Shown in pieces: positions 30,926 to 40,710 of a stretch of 64,000 nucleotides of DNA (position 1 is its first letter; each line of letters starts with the position of its first letter). Origin of the DNA: Ypsolopha sequella. Taxonomy: Eukaryota; Arthropoda; Insecta; Lepidoptera; Ypsolophidae. The stretch lies in NCBI GenBank assembly GCA_934047225.1, contig OW203986.1, positions 18,479,221 to 18,543,220 on the forward strand, in the 5' to 3' direction. Both the position numbers and the translations under genes were made by a program. The notes under the pieces are model-generated. The model worked only from the letters and a program-made list of their open reading frames with translations. It ran no database searches and was not told the origin of the DNA.

Positions 30926-31254
30926 ACTTCTTATTAGCTCTTATTTAATCTAAGACTCATAAATCATAGACGGCAAGATTTATGAGCCGTGTCACAAATA
31001 TTTATCTTGGTCTTTTCTCTTTCTACAGAATGCTAGACGCCAGTTTGAGCATTCTCAGCTATTATTCAACTGTAGGTTCTTACATTCCTCTACAACAATA
31101 TTTTCTGTATTTACATCTCTACAAACTAACATACCTTTTCAAATCCTACTTCGCCATCTTGTGAACCGGACTTATCTCACTATTTCAACAGGATAGAAAG
31201 TTTTAAAATCGAACAGTCCGACAGTTTGGCGAAGTTTTACGGAAGACATAAAGA
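30926..31254. other. No recognisable feature
   Basis: Nothing supported; the 60-codon plus frame at 30982-31164 has no family pattern. Confidence 0.4.
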
Positions 31255-31395
31255 TCGTCTTGCGACTGTCGCAAAGGAGCGTGGCGGTCGCGACGCCCGC
31301 ATTCGTCGCCCGCTCGCTTCAAACTGGCGGGTAGTGTAACGCGTAGCGTTGGCGTAGGCGATACGGACACCTACTATGCTACGAGATGCTACGAA
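31255..31395. other. GC-rich, CpG-dense patch
   Basis: About 140 bp much richer in CG than its surroundings ('ggcggtcgcgacgcccg', 'gtaacgcgtagcgttggcg'). It has no open frame of note. It could be a promoter relic or a fragment of a GC-rich element. Confidence 0.5.
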
Positions 31396-31838
31396 AGCTG
31401 TGTATGATCGAAATGTTGATGCTCATCGTCTCATTGACAAAATATTTATTGGAAACCTACTCTAATCGAATTTAATAGATCAAGTAACAATTCGTCTGTG
31501 AGTTTCAGTAATTCGATTTGCAGATAAAGGGAAAACAAAGTTTTGCTTGGTGGAGTTATCTCGTTAAAAATGAAACACTAGATTTGATCCCTGGCCTAAA
31601 TTTTACTTAGATTTTCATCTTTAAGTATTTTCAAGGTTCCGTTTAAGACATGAAACCTTTTACGAGGAGCAAAGCCGCGTTTTCTGTTTATCTGCTTGCG
31701 ATATAACTCCAATGATTATTATGATAAAATACGATTGACATTCCGTAAATAAAGTGCACATTAATATTCAAATATGTTTTTATTTTCCATATTGATATTA
31801 ACCTTTGTGAGTTTTCATATACTGCTTTCTGTAGTTAA
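31396..31838. other. No recognisable feature
   Basis: A short 'aaggttccgtttaagaca' near 31633 hints at a relic of the 'ttccgtacc' family. Otherwise nothing. Confidence 0.35.
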
Positions 31839-31965
31839 TAATTATAATAATAATAAATCGTTTATTCACTTTATTTGATAAATATTATATCCCGCCAAAC
31901 TGTAAGGCAGTTTGTTGGCAGAAATTTCGCCTCTTTTTGTACAATACTGTCATGTTAACTGTTTT
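31839..31965 (-). repeat. LINE-like 3' tail, minus strand
   Basis: The minus strand reads 'caaataaagtgaataaac' followed by an ATT/AAT simple repeat, with 'gccaacaaactgcctta' upstream. This looks like a retroposon 3' end. Confidence 0.45.
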
Positions 31966-31994
31966 TACGCTATTATGTTTTACATATAAGGTTT

Positions 31995-32252
31995 TTCAAT
32001 TTAAATGGAAAGTAATTTAAGAGGTGATTTAGTGTCGTTAATACATCACATTCCACTGCAAAGCACTTTTTTTTTGCGCGAACTTTTTTTTCACTTCTCA
32101 GTACAAAGTGGTCCCATCAGCTGACTCAGTTTGTATGGACAAGTGAAGAAAAAGTTCGCGCAAAAAAAGTACTTTGGAGTGGAATGTGATGTATACATTA
32201 ACGATACTGAATCACCTCCTAAATTAGTTTCCGTTTAAATTGAAAGACCTTA
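31995..32252. repeat. Inverted-repeat hairpin element
   Basis: Arms of about 105 bp: the left has 'tacatcacattccactg' and 'gcgcgaacttttt', the right has 'aaaagttcgcgc' and 'agtggaatgtgatgta'. The loop is about 45 bp. No target duplication could be fixed. Confidence 0.8.
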
Positions 32253-32638
32253 TATATCATCTCACATATTTTAATACGTTTTCTTTAACATTATAATACA
32301 AATATAAATATAGTGTTAATAACATCTTGCTTACATACACCATGCGAAGTTATTGCTCCAAGTGTGGGAGGAATTGTATTGTGTTCTTTAATAAAATGGT
32401 TATAAATAGCAATTTAAAATGAGTGAGTAATACTCGTATGTGACGGAAGGTGGGGCGTTGGTATTATAGACCTGAGCGCATTCAATTACTTCGAAACATG
32501 CTATTTTATCCTCACCACATGCAAACAATTACCTACTCGATTATTTAAAAGGGTGCGTTCATCATAATTTGTTTTTATGGCAAGAACTCTATTTATCCTA
32601 ATGTTTATTTATTCTTTTTTCTCACTCGTAGTGGACCT
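32253..32638. other. No recognisable feature
   Basis: Nothing supported. Confidence 0.4.
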
Positions 32639-32900
32639 ATGAAGCAGAATAGTATATTTCGTACCAATTACAGAATTACACTTTTTCTTACTCGAGGAAG
32701 CAAGCTTTCTTTCCGAAGATAAGAAAAGTCATTTTGTACTCGGTACGAACGATTCTTTTTCTACTATCTGAAAGTGAAAAAAAAACAAAATGACATGTTC
32801 ATTTCAACTAGCTTACTTTCTCGGGTAAAAAAGTGTCATTTTGTACTCGGTATGAACGATACTTTTTCTACTCCCTGAAAGTGAGCTACGCCAAATTGTA
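32639..32900. repeat. Dispersed repeat family I, fragments
   Basis: 'cagaatagtatatttcgt', 'cattttgtactcggta' (twice) and 'gaacgatactttttctac' recur here and at 33715-33870. The layout is scrambled. Confidence 0.55.
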
Positions 32901-32946
32901 AGTATTTGCCCCACGACGCGGCGCGAAGTGGCCAGTATCAATTCTT

Positions 32947-33272
32947 TTTAGGGTTCCGTACCCAAAGGGTAACCAACGGGACCCTATTACTAAGACTCCG
33001 CTGTCCGTCTGTCTGTCTGTCTGTCTGTCCATCTGTCTGTCCGTCTGTCTGTCCGTCTGTCACCAGGCTGTATCTCATGAACCGTGATAGTTAGACAGTT
33101 GAAATTTTCACAGATGTATTTCTGTTGCCGCTATAACAACAAATACTAATAACAGAATAAAATAAATATTTAAGGGGGCTCCCATACAACAGACATGTCT
33201 TTTTTGCCGTTTTTATAGTCAATGGTACGGAACCCTTCGTGCGCGAGTCCAACTCGCACTTGGCCGGTTTTT
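32947..33272 (+). repeat. 'ttccgtacc' dispersed repeat, subfamily A, full copy
   Basis: It opens 'ttttagggttccgtaccc', runs through a long 'gtctgtctgtccgtctg' tract and 'gttgccgctataacaac', and closes 'ggtacggaacccttcgtgcg' and 'cacttggccggttttt'. It is the best preserved of the three A copies (also 13641 and 46911). Confidence 0.9.
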
Positions 33273-33479
33273 GGTTCTCTTTTTCCCCTGAGAAAAAGAC
33301 TTGTCTGTTATGGCCATACTGCCTGTGTGTGTGATCTGTCGGCCAGCGGCACTAATAACTGGCCAGTATTACTACGGGGCTACGAAATAATTTCGTGTGT
33401 CTGGACAAACTTACCTTAAAAAGAACCTACAAATACGAAAGTAAGTTTCAGCCAATAATTTCGTACTGATCTTAAACTC

Positions 33480-34270
33480 ATTTCGCACCGGGGTCCAGAA
33501 AATTCGATTTTAGAAACTAATTACGAGTATGTAATGGAACTTTTTATTGAAGGTAGTAGAAAAAATTTATACCAGCTTACTACCATCGCAAATTGTTATT
33601 GCGTTGGGACTTTGTCTAATTAATTTACATTGAAGTTTGTTTCAGAACGGTCAGAAAAATAGTAATAAAAATATTTTCTGAAAGACAGATACCAATACCA
33701 TAAATATAGGTACTAAGAATAATAGTATATTTCGTGACGAGTATAAAATGGCGGATTTTCTCACCCAAGGAATGAAGCTAGTTTCGACGTGAACCGAAGG
33801 CGAACGTCGAAAGCTTACATTCCGAGGCTTACATTCCATTTGCGAACGATACTTTTTCTACAACCTGATTTATGTATTTAAATATTCAATTTTTGACTTT
33901 GCGAAGCCCGGCGCGGCGCGGTTTTACCTTTTTTTTTCAGGCTTCGGCCGGCTGCTTTTATTTGTGGCCAGTATCATTTTGCGAAAAAAGAGTTTCAGAC
34001 GCGATATAACCGATTATGTCGTGAATCTGAATGCAGGGAATTTCGATTGTAAAGACAAACTAAGGACGTCAAAAAGAACCTAATTTAGCATGAAATGAAG
34101 ACAAACGTCAAAAAGAACCTAATTTTGCAATAAATTAAATTTCAATACGATATTTCAAACTGAACTGATAGTCATTCATTCCGCAACGGGGCCCGGAAAG
34201 TTCGATTTTCAAAACTCATTTCAAGTATTAAATGGAACTTTTTCATAAAGGTAGTAGAAAAAATATACTC
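33480..34270. repeat. Dispersed repeat family I, cluster
   Basis: 33484-33573 and 34187-34262 share 'ttcgcaccggggtcc'/'ttccgcaacggggccc', 'aaattcgatttt' and 'aatggaactttttattgaag'/'aatggaactttttcataaag'. Between them lie the 'aaaatggcggattttctcac' segment and a 41-bp near-duplication ('gtcaaaaagaacctaattt') at about 34067-34135. Confidence 0.6.
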
Positions 34271-34475
34271 GACAGCGATGCTAACGGTATTAAGCGGCCG
34301 AAAACAAATGAAATCCGAGCGCATTAGCAATTTGTGAGGATTATACTACGGCGTAGCAAAGACGCTAGAAGTATTTAAAATATAAGATGACGCTATTTAA
34401 ACTAAATAATTCAATATTTATTTATGTGCGTTCTAATACTGAACAGCGCCACCTTTTGATTTTTTTATTTTTAAA
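34271..34475. other. No recognisable feature
   Basis: Short spacer, nothing supported. Confidence 0.35.
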
Positions 34476-34479
34476 AATT

Positions 34480-34850
34480 GTACATAGTTCTAACCAAAGT
34501 TTTCTTGTTTTTTTTTTCTTTTAAACAATCGTTCGTGACGTCTATAGGCCTTCATCGCGAGGAAATATTATTTGCTATGTAACTCCTAACTTCTAACAGT
34601 AGAAAAATAAATTCCAAAAATCTTTAAATGATGGTAACTTTTTTCCGACACCCGATTTTAATGAAACGAAGCCTATATCCAAATTAAGTTCCGTCGACCT
34701 GTGAAAACTACATGAAAATCCGTTTGGTAGTTTCGGAGATGTGCGCGAACAAACAGACAGACAGACAGAAAAGAATTCTTGAAATCGCTGATTTATTTTT
34801 ATTACTTTTCTTTAAACACCTGGTTCTACTCTTTTATTATATGTATATTG
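34480..34850 (+). repeat. Dispersed retroposon-like repeat, copy 2
   Basis: Matches 1655-2040 over about 330 bp ('tgacgtctataggccttcat', 'atgaaa', 'tttcggagatgtgcgcgaac', then 'agacagacagac'). The 5' 'cccgcgacttcgt' head is missing here. Confidence 0.75.
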
Positions 34851-34969
34851 ATTGATATTGATAGAGTCACTCACACAATATCATATTTGACGTTTCACTT
34901 TTAGATAAATAAGTTGGTACGTGCTCTAATATTATAAGTTACGGGACACTTAAGGCGATATGTAAAAGT

Positions 34970-35400
34970 TTTAACGTCCCTGTTACTCCATATGCGAAAA
35001 AACGCTCAATGTGAGAGGGATGGATTCGTGGAAAAGTAGCAAAAAGTCGGTTTTTTATTAATATAAAATGTACTAAAGTTGCTATCAAAATTTCGTTTAA
35101 CCAGATCCTAGATACCGTTAAAACCCATCTTATAAAATATAATTGCAGTCACAATATGGACTATGAGTCATTCTAAATTGTCAAACCAGGAGAATTGGTG
35201 TCGAAAAAGACCTCATTTCAATAAATATTTCTATCGAGCCGAATTTCTCCAATCGCTTTTCTGTTTTAACAGAACCCTAGAAAAAGATTCCAAAAACAAT
35301 ATACTATTTTATCAAAATAATACATTATTTACTGAAGTAGATATCCAAGTTCTTAAAGTGTCGATTTTTTTCCGTAGCGTCTTAATGAGCAAGCCTGAAT
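34970..35400 (+). repeat. Dispersed repeat family G, copy 2
   Basis: 'ccctgttactccatatgcg', 'gagagggatggattc' and 'gacctcatttcaata' have ordered counterparts at 6710-6960 and 42358-42430. The 84-codon frame at 35163-35417 falls inside and is not conserved in the other copies. Confidence 0.6.
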
Positions 35401-37100
35401 CGCTCTTGACCATTTGAAATTTGAATTAATTAATTAAAACTTAAAATGCAGTTCCATTTGTATAAGTCATATTTTCGTCGAAAAAGGACAAACGAAAAGT
35501 GCACAAAGAACCTCGGAGTCGCAAGAAAGAATAAATCGGAAACTCTTTGACTAGTTAATAGAAGTCGTAGAACAAAGGCCTTAAATTAAGGCTGAAATCT
35601 TTCCTACACAATGACTTCAGCTGAGTTCAAAACAAATATTCGATTAAAATGTCATTCTTTGAAGATTTTAAAGTAATTTTCCACAGATTACACAGATTAC
35701 ACTTAATTTAGTTTAAAGAAACATCAGTACGATACGCTGTCATGTGAGTAAACCGCAGGCAGGCAAACGAAAAATCCAATTGGTTTTCCAATCTAAACAG
35801 CACCTAAGAAAGACCGCAAGAAAAGAGGCACGTCAGAGCCTGTAAGAGAATATTTTAACAAACAAGATGTCAACAAACCGAAAGGAGCAAAGAATCCTTT
35901 TGCAAATAAAAATAAATTGCAATCTGTATCTCGTCAGTACAGTACAGAGGAGAGACTTGGCAAGTAGGCCGTGACACGAAGCTCGCAATTTGAAAGGTCA
36001 GCCGAACACTACAACTATTTGATCCGCAAAGGACGGCGATTCTCGTTTCAATAGTAAAATAATTTATTGCAATTCTATCGGTTAAATTCGACCGCAAAAT
36101 ATCAAGTAATTAGTAAATACAACATTCGGAACCACAATAGAATTTAAATTCGAACGAAGCCTTAATGTCTATGAACAATGAAAATACTCTCTGAATGGCA
36201 CAAAGTGGTACACACAAGAAGCATTATGGTATCGATTGTAAACAATGTTTATTAAATAAATGAGAGCAATTAAATGTATTATTAAAAATTTGTTTTACCT
36301 TTATTTACCGATGAGTACTGCTATATTGCATATTTCATTCGCAACTTAACAATATCTTACGGAACAAAACCTTAATTAATAATAATTTTATAACTGTTTA
36401 TATTTAAAAATTTATTCGTGGAAGAGAGAACTGTTATAAATACAATCTCATAATAATTATTCATTTGTTGTATGTTTACGTCACACCCTAAACATATTTA
36501 TAATCATTTTCTTATTAGGAACATAAGAGGCGACCAGTCATAACGTATACAATCAATCATGTGCTCGCAAAGATGAAAGTTTTTATCAAAATCTGCATCG
36601 CACATTTAAAGGGTTTTAAGCTCTATTATATCATGTAGCGCGACGCAAGACTTACTCCAAGACGTCTTCAACCATGAAATCGTCCATAATTTAAAATTCT
36701 TACTGAAATTAAGATTGTTGAACTCTATTTTTATACGTTAAGTCTTGCGAAAATCGGTCGACAATACTAGGTATGTGCGAATGTGTGAAATTGGGTATGA
36801 ATACAATTCTTACAATTCATTTAATTCAAAACATTAATTATTTTCAACAGAATGTCATTTCATTAGTAAATATTCTCTACGAAATCAATACGTTTGTGCG
36901 AGAATCAACGACCTGCTCTGTTTGTATCTGTAATTGAACATGAAACTAGACCAAATGTACGAGCACAAAGGCAACGAAAAAAATGGAGTAAGGTTTTTGG
37001 AAAATGTATCAAAATCTCTGGCAATGTAAGAGATGCAGGTTTACCTTAATACAGAGTTTTACTTTAATTTTCATAAAAAATATATTCCGAAATGCTCATT
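35401..37100. other. No recognisable gene (1.7 kb)
   Basis: No convincing frame, terminal repeats, LINE or RNA signature. The 75-codon minus frame at 35870-36097 is Cys/Ser-rich without a recognisable pattern. Confidence 0.45.
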
Positions 37101-37197
37101 GATACATGCTCGAAATGCTGGACTGTGAAATGCAAGTCACAGTTCATCCTCGAAAACCCTTGATTGACCATCCTCTGCAATAACAAAAAGATAAGCA

Positions 37198-37690
37198 GAC
37201 ATGACATAATTATTTTTATAGTGCATTACCAACTAGGAATCAATGATGTCGCAATAAAAACATATAATCTTAGTTAATGAGAATTATGAATTTCTTAACT
37301 GTCTGGTGCAACAGGTATTGTAGTGACGACAGCGCCTTCTTTTCAGAATGAGCAAGGCGTGAAATCACATAACGCCCTCGTGAGAGTTCAGTATGTACAT
37401 TACAAGCTGGTATATCAAGTAGTTACAAAAATTCGGTGTACAGATGATATGCTGGAAAAATTCGTCGTTCCAGATACGAACCTCGGTAGCGCAGTCGGTA
37501 GCGCGCCTGTCATGTAAGCAGGAGGTTGCAGGTTCAAATACTGGCACGAGGGATTTAAAAAAAAATTGTGCTTTTAAATTCGTTTCTCATTGATTCCTAG
37601 TTGGTAATGCACTCTAATAATAATTACTGTATTCCAAGCGATGGATTTCGCAATACAAACATATAATCTCAGACATGACATTATAAGTAT
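37198..37690. repeat. Composite repeat around a tRNA-like sequence
   Basis: 'gtgcattaccaactaggaat' at 37221 faces its complement at about 37595-37620, and 'acatataatct' with flanking words recurs as a direct repeat (37258 and 37657). The tRNA-like head lies between them, which suggests a SINE inserted in an inverted-repeat element. Confidence 0.55.
37481..37551 (+). repeat. tRNA-like SINE head (Thr anticodon-like), not a working tRNA
   Basis: The A-box region 'tagcgcagtcggtagcgc' forms a D arm. 'cctgt'/'gcagg' forms an anticodon stem around 'catgtaa', with TGT in the anticodon position but A in place of the universal U33. 'ggttcaaat' is B-box-like, but the T stem is poorly paired and the acceptor stem has only about five pairs. 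It is best read as a SINE head or tRNA pseudogene. Confidence 0.6.
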
Positions 37691-37939
37691 GTAACTCATA
37701 AAGGCAAGAAAATATCCACGAAGCTGTTCACATATATACTGCTTCATTCATAAATTCTATCTTAGACCTCCTTATCATTATGTCACTCTACCACGCAAAA
37801 CCCTCGTGTGAATGACGCAGGTTTAGGAGGTCCTGTTGAGACTTCAGCGTTGGGTTACGCAACCCGAAAAAGATAATATGTAGGTACATCATATTGCTTA
37901 CTTTATTGTGTATGTTGAAGAATCCGTACCCCTTTTATA

Positions 37940-38096
37940 ATTTCAAAAGTGTGTTTGTTGGTTTGTTGATTGTTGTTTTGTCCTTCTTTCACGCAGCATC
38001 GAAGCAACAGATGACCGGAGAGTGGCGTAGGCTACTTCTTATCCCGGGAAATTGCAAACTAAAACAGCGCGGGTGAATCTGCGGGCAAAAACTAGT
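37940..38096 (-). repeat. Lepidopteran dispersed repeat ('cccgcggct' type), reverse copy
   Basis: Plus-strand words 'tttgttggtttgttgattg', 'ccttctttcacgcagcatcg', 'gtaggctacttcttatcccg' and 'tgcgggcaaaaactagt' are the complement of the family seen at 16235-16465. Confidence 0.7.
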
Positions 38097-38388
38097 ACTA
38101 AATAAACCCTCAATAAGCAAGGTTTAGTGATTTTTACTATCAAAATTATCTTAACCTGTTGTTTTCTCATTATACTAAAACAATTTAAAACCAGTAAGTG
38201 GTTAAAGAACTCATTATCATTATTTCGTTTCATTGTTTTACTCTATTTTTTACGACTGCATGAAGCCTCATAGACCCTATTATTCGATATTAATTTCAAA
38301 TTGATACATCAAGGCGTTCCTGAGAATAGGGGCTATTACTCTTTGACAAATAGACGGAAAACCAAATTATCCGATAAGTGATGAAGTA
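38097..38388. other. No recognisable feature
   Basis: Nothing supported. Confidence 0.35.
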
Positions 38389-38462
38389 CGGAACCTTAAA
38401 AACGGTAACGTATTGCATGTAGACAGACAAACACAAGGGTTACCGTTTTTTGGGTACGGAAA
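38389..38462 (-). repeat. Fragment of the 'ttccgtacc' family
   Basis: 'cggaaccttaaaaac', 'agacagacaaac' and 'ccgttttttgggtacgga' give the two ends with the middle deleted. Confidence 0.5.
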
Positions 38463-38548
38463 AATACGGAAAATCATTGATGACGTCACATATCGAAAAT
38501 TATTGTAGTCAAATAATAGTATTTTGTGCAATTGTGACATCATTGTTA

Positions 38549-38765
38549 TTGATTTATATAAAAACGGCTCACCTCAATACGTGTTATGATCGGGAAAGCC
38601 GACCAGTTTCAGCAGATTTAGACTGTCTTCATCTGGGCGAGTAAAGACGTTTACGCGACGACGTTTTTATTATTTCATTACATATATTTTTGTATGATTA
38701 ATTTTGACTTGTAAAAAGTGTATGATGTATATCTAATTTACAAAATAAACCATTTGAATTTGATT
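38549..38765 (+). repeat. Retroposon-like segment with TATA and tail
   Basis: It starts with a 36-bp match to 15001-15036 that contains 'tataaaaacggctcacct', and ends 'aataaaccatttgaatttga', like a LINE/SINE tail. The minus strand of 38596-38639 carries a hammerhead-like motif. Confidence 0.5.
38596..38639 (-). ncRNA. Hammerhead-like motif (degenerate)
   Basis: The minus strand reads 'gcc', 'cagatga' (CUGAUGA with U4 to A), a stem II of 'agacag'/'ctgct' type with mismatches, GAAAC, 'tg', 'gtc' and 'ggc'. The outer 'gcc'/'ggc' would close stem I. The order of parts matches, but several pairs are weak. Confidence 0.35.
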
Positions 38766-38875
38766 TTGGCCAATCATAGCGCAGAATTGCGGTGTTATAG
38801 TTTGATATTATAATATCGGTACTATAAAAACGCTTTTGATGTTTTAATTACCTTATTGCAGTATGGAAGTAGATA
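38755..38875 (+). repeat. Dispersed repeat family D, fragment
   Basis: 'ccaatcatagcgcagaattg', 'gatattataatatcgg' and 'gcttttgatgtt' correspond to 54715-54835. Confidence 0.7.
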
Positions 38876-39165
38876 AAGCGTATTTTCAAACACGTTACAC
38901 CAACGGTAACGGAACTCGTTTATTTTCTTCGAAGTACACACATCCCAGTATTTTTCTTTTTCCTCAAAATCGAGAACTTTTTTATGACTTGGAGGATCGG
39001 ACTTTGCCGGCCACAACCAGCAGTGGGGCTTCAACAACTGTCAATATTGAAAAACTTCAGCATCATGAACGAAAGGACCGTGTCGGAAGTAACCCACGAA
39101 TTTCGCCTCCAACGATCGCTGCTCACACACCCATGAACAAGCTATTCAGCGGTATGAGTACATGA
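38863..39165 (+). CDS. Unrecognised 100-codon frame
   Basis: ATG start at the edge of the family D fragment. The product begins MEVDKAYFQTRYTNGNGTRL and has mixed composition with SNPRISPPTIAAHTP near its end. It is less AT-biased than neighbouring frames, and no domain is recognised. It may be a decayed transposon part or a chance frame. Confidence 0.2.
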   Translation: MEVDKAYFQTRYTNGNGTRLFSSKYTHPSIFLFPQNRELFYDLEDRTLPATTSSGASTTVNIEKLQHHERKDRVGSNPRISPPTIAAHTPMNKLFSGMST

Positions 39166-39654
39166 ATGGAGTTGTCATGTAAAATTCGTTTTTATACATG
39201 ACTGCCTGAAAGCGACGTTGCTTAGCGCTCGTGTCTTCCTTGATTCACGAATGTTTAGACTCTGATTGTGGGATTTAGAGTTTGTGCGTGTGACGTCATT
39301 ATATGAGACGCAATCTGAGGTTTTAAGGAGGTTCGCCGTGGTACTCCTCGGAACATTACACAACAATGTGATACTCCTAACAAACAAACTTCGAAGATCT
39401 TTTATTTTAGACACTAACTTACTTATGACATAATGAAAGTGTTTCTTCTTTGTTTAAATATACATTAAAAACAATCATGTAAAAATTAAGCCAACAGAAG
39501 CTTTGACAAGGATTCACAGTTTTGATTTTAAAGTGCGCTCTTGTATAAAAGTATATTTTTATATTTGCGAAAAGTAGTGCTTTTGAAAAAAAACCAAAAA
39601 AAACAAGTTGATCGTAAATTTTACAGGGGCACAAACATTTTTTTTCGTATTTTG
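39166..39654. other. No recognisable feature
   Basis: Nothing supported. Confidence 0.4.
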
Positions 39655-39740
39655 CAAAAAGGGTCATTGAACCTTGGTTCTGACCATTTACTGAATCTTC
39701 AATATGAATTTGACTGCATGAACAAAAGTTACCTTATATA
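39655..39740 (+). repeat. Family H fragment
   Basis: 'aaccttggttctgaccattt', 'caatatgaatttgactgcat' and 'aaaagttacctta' match the right half of the element at 30527-30855. Confidence 0.65.
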
Positions 39741-40044
39741 TTTCTGACAGAAATGCATATTTCGACCGCCATTTATAAAACTTTTCTTTATTTGCACGGG
39801 TTATTTATACTTCAATTTACACACAATTTCATTTTTTTAAAATCTACTCCATCTAAAACGGCAATATCCTAAGTAAGAACGTTATATTAACTGATAAAAT
39901 ACTCCCGAGTTTCTTATGGTCTAGACATAAAAATAAATATTTGAAAGCTTCGTTGAAACAAGAAAATTGTATTGTAAACGTGTATTGTATATTGTTTTAA
40001 AAAAACACTTGTACTTATCCACATATTACGTACAACTTTATTAT

Positions 40045-40080
40045 GCCCGACCGGTTTCGCTATAAAGCATTTTCTAGGGC
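40045..40080 (-). ncRNA. Degenerate hammerhead-like motif, left arm
   Basis: Complement of the right-arm motif at 40366-40401: 'gccc', a damaged core, 'gc'/'gc' stem, GAAAC, 'ggtc', 'gggc'. Core position G8 is lost. Confidence 0.3.
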
Positions 40081-40365
40081 TTTTTACACATCGTAACTAA
40101 CAAATAAATCTTATATGTAAACTACAATCATGTCTAAAATGACGTGCAATAAATGAAACAACAAACAGACAGAAGGGGAATTTCAAATCAAAAATGGTCG
40201 GTAAACGATGGAACTAAGTTGAGTTTACCGTTTACCGTCGTTTACCGACCATTTTTGATTTGAAATTCCCCTTCTGTCTGTTTGTTGTTTCATTTATTGC
40301 ACGTCATTTTAGACATGATTGTAGTTTACATATAAGATTTATTTGTTAGTTACGATGTGTAAAAA

Positions 40366-40401
40366 GCCCTAGAAAATGCTTTATAGCGAAACCGGTCGGG
40401 C
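40366..40401 (+). ncRNA. Degenerate hammerhead-like motif, right arm
   Basis: 'gccc' and 'gggc' can close stem I. Between them are 'tagaaaa' in place of CUGANGA, a short 'gc'/'gc' stem with loop 'tttata', GAAAC and 'ggtc'. The core is damaged, so activity is unlikely. Confidence 0.3.
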
Positions 40402-40554
40402 ATAATAAAGTTGTACGTAATATGTGGATAAGTACAAGTGTTTTTTTAAAACAATGTTTTATAAACTCCACCAAGTGCCAACAATCACTAGCATCTACTA
40501 TGTGTATTGTATATTTTATTTGGAGATAAATTATACACCAATGAACATTCTACT

Positions 40555-40630
40555 ACTAGGTTTTGCACGCGACTTCGTCCGCGCTGATCATTTGATTCAT
40601 ACATGATTCAGCTTACAGCACCATCTTGTT
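40555..40630 (+). repeat. Short 'cgacttcgtccgcg' repeat fragment
   Basis: 'ttttgcacgcgacttcgtcc' is the head of the lepidopteran dispersed repeat seen at 1433. Confidence 0.5.
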
Positions 40631-40673
40631 GTGAGTACGAACTTCGTTATTGGATATTGTTATTGGATACTTC

Positions 40674-40710
40674 GTTTATGGATACTTCGTACTACGAAGT
40701 ATCCATAAAC
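40674..40710. repeat. Perfect 37-bp palindrome
   Basis: 'gtttatggatacttcgta', one base, and its exact complement. The word 'ggatacttcgt' also occurs once just upstream. Confidence 0.9.

Larger units (their letters stand above)
39992..40456. mobile_element. Near-perfect 465-bp palindrome with ribozyme-like ends
   Basis: Arms of about 220 bp are almost exact reverse complements: 'attgttttaaaaaaacactt' at the left and its complement at the right, with 'gaaattccccttctgtctgt' inside and a short loop at about 40210-40230. Each arm carries the motif gcgaaaccggtcgggc in outward orientation. The layout resembles the PLE pair at 17874-18200. Confidence 0.85.

Noticed and set aside
37481..37551. Functional tRNA-Thr gene
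   Set aside because: U33 is missing, and the T stem and part of the acceptor stem do not pair.
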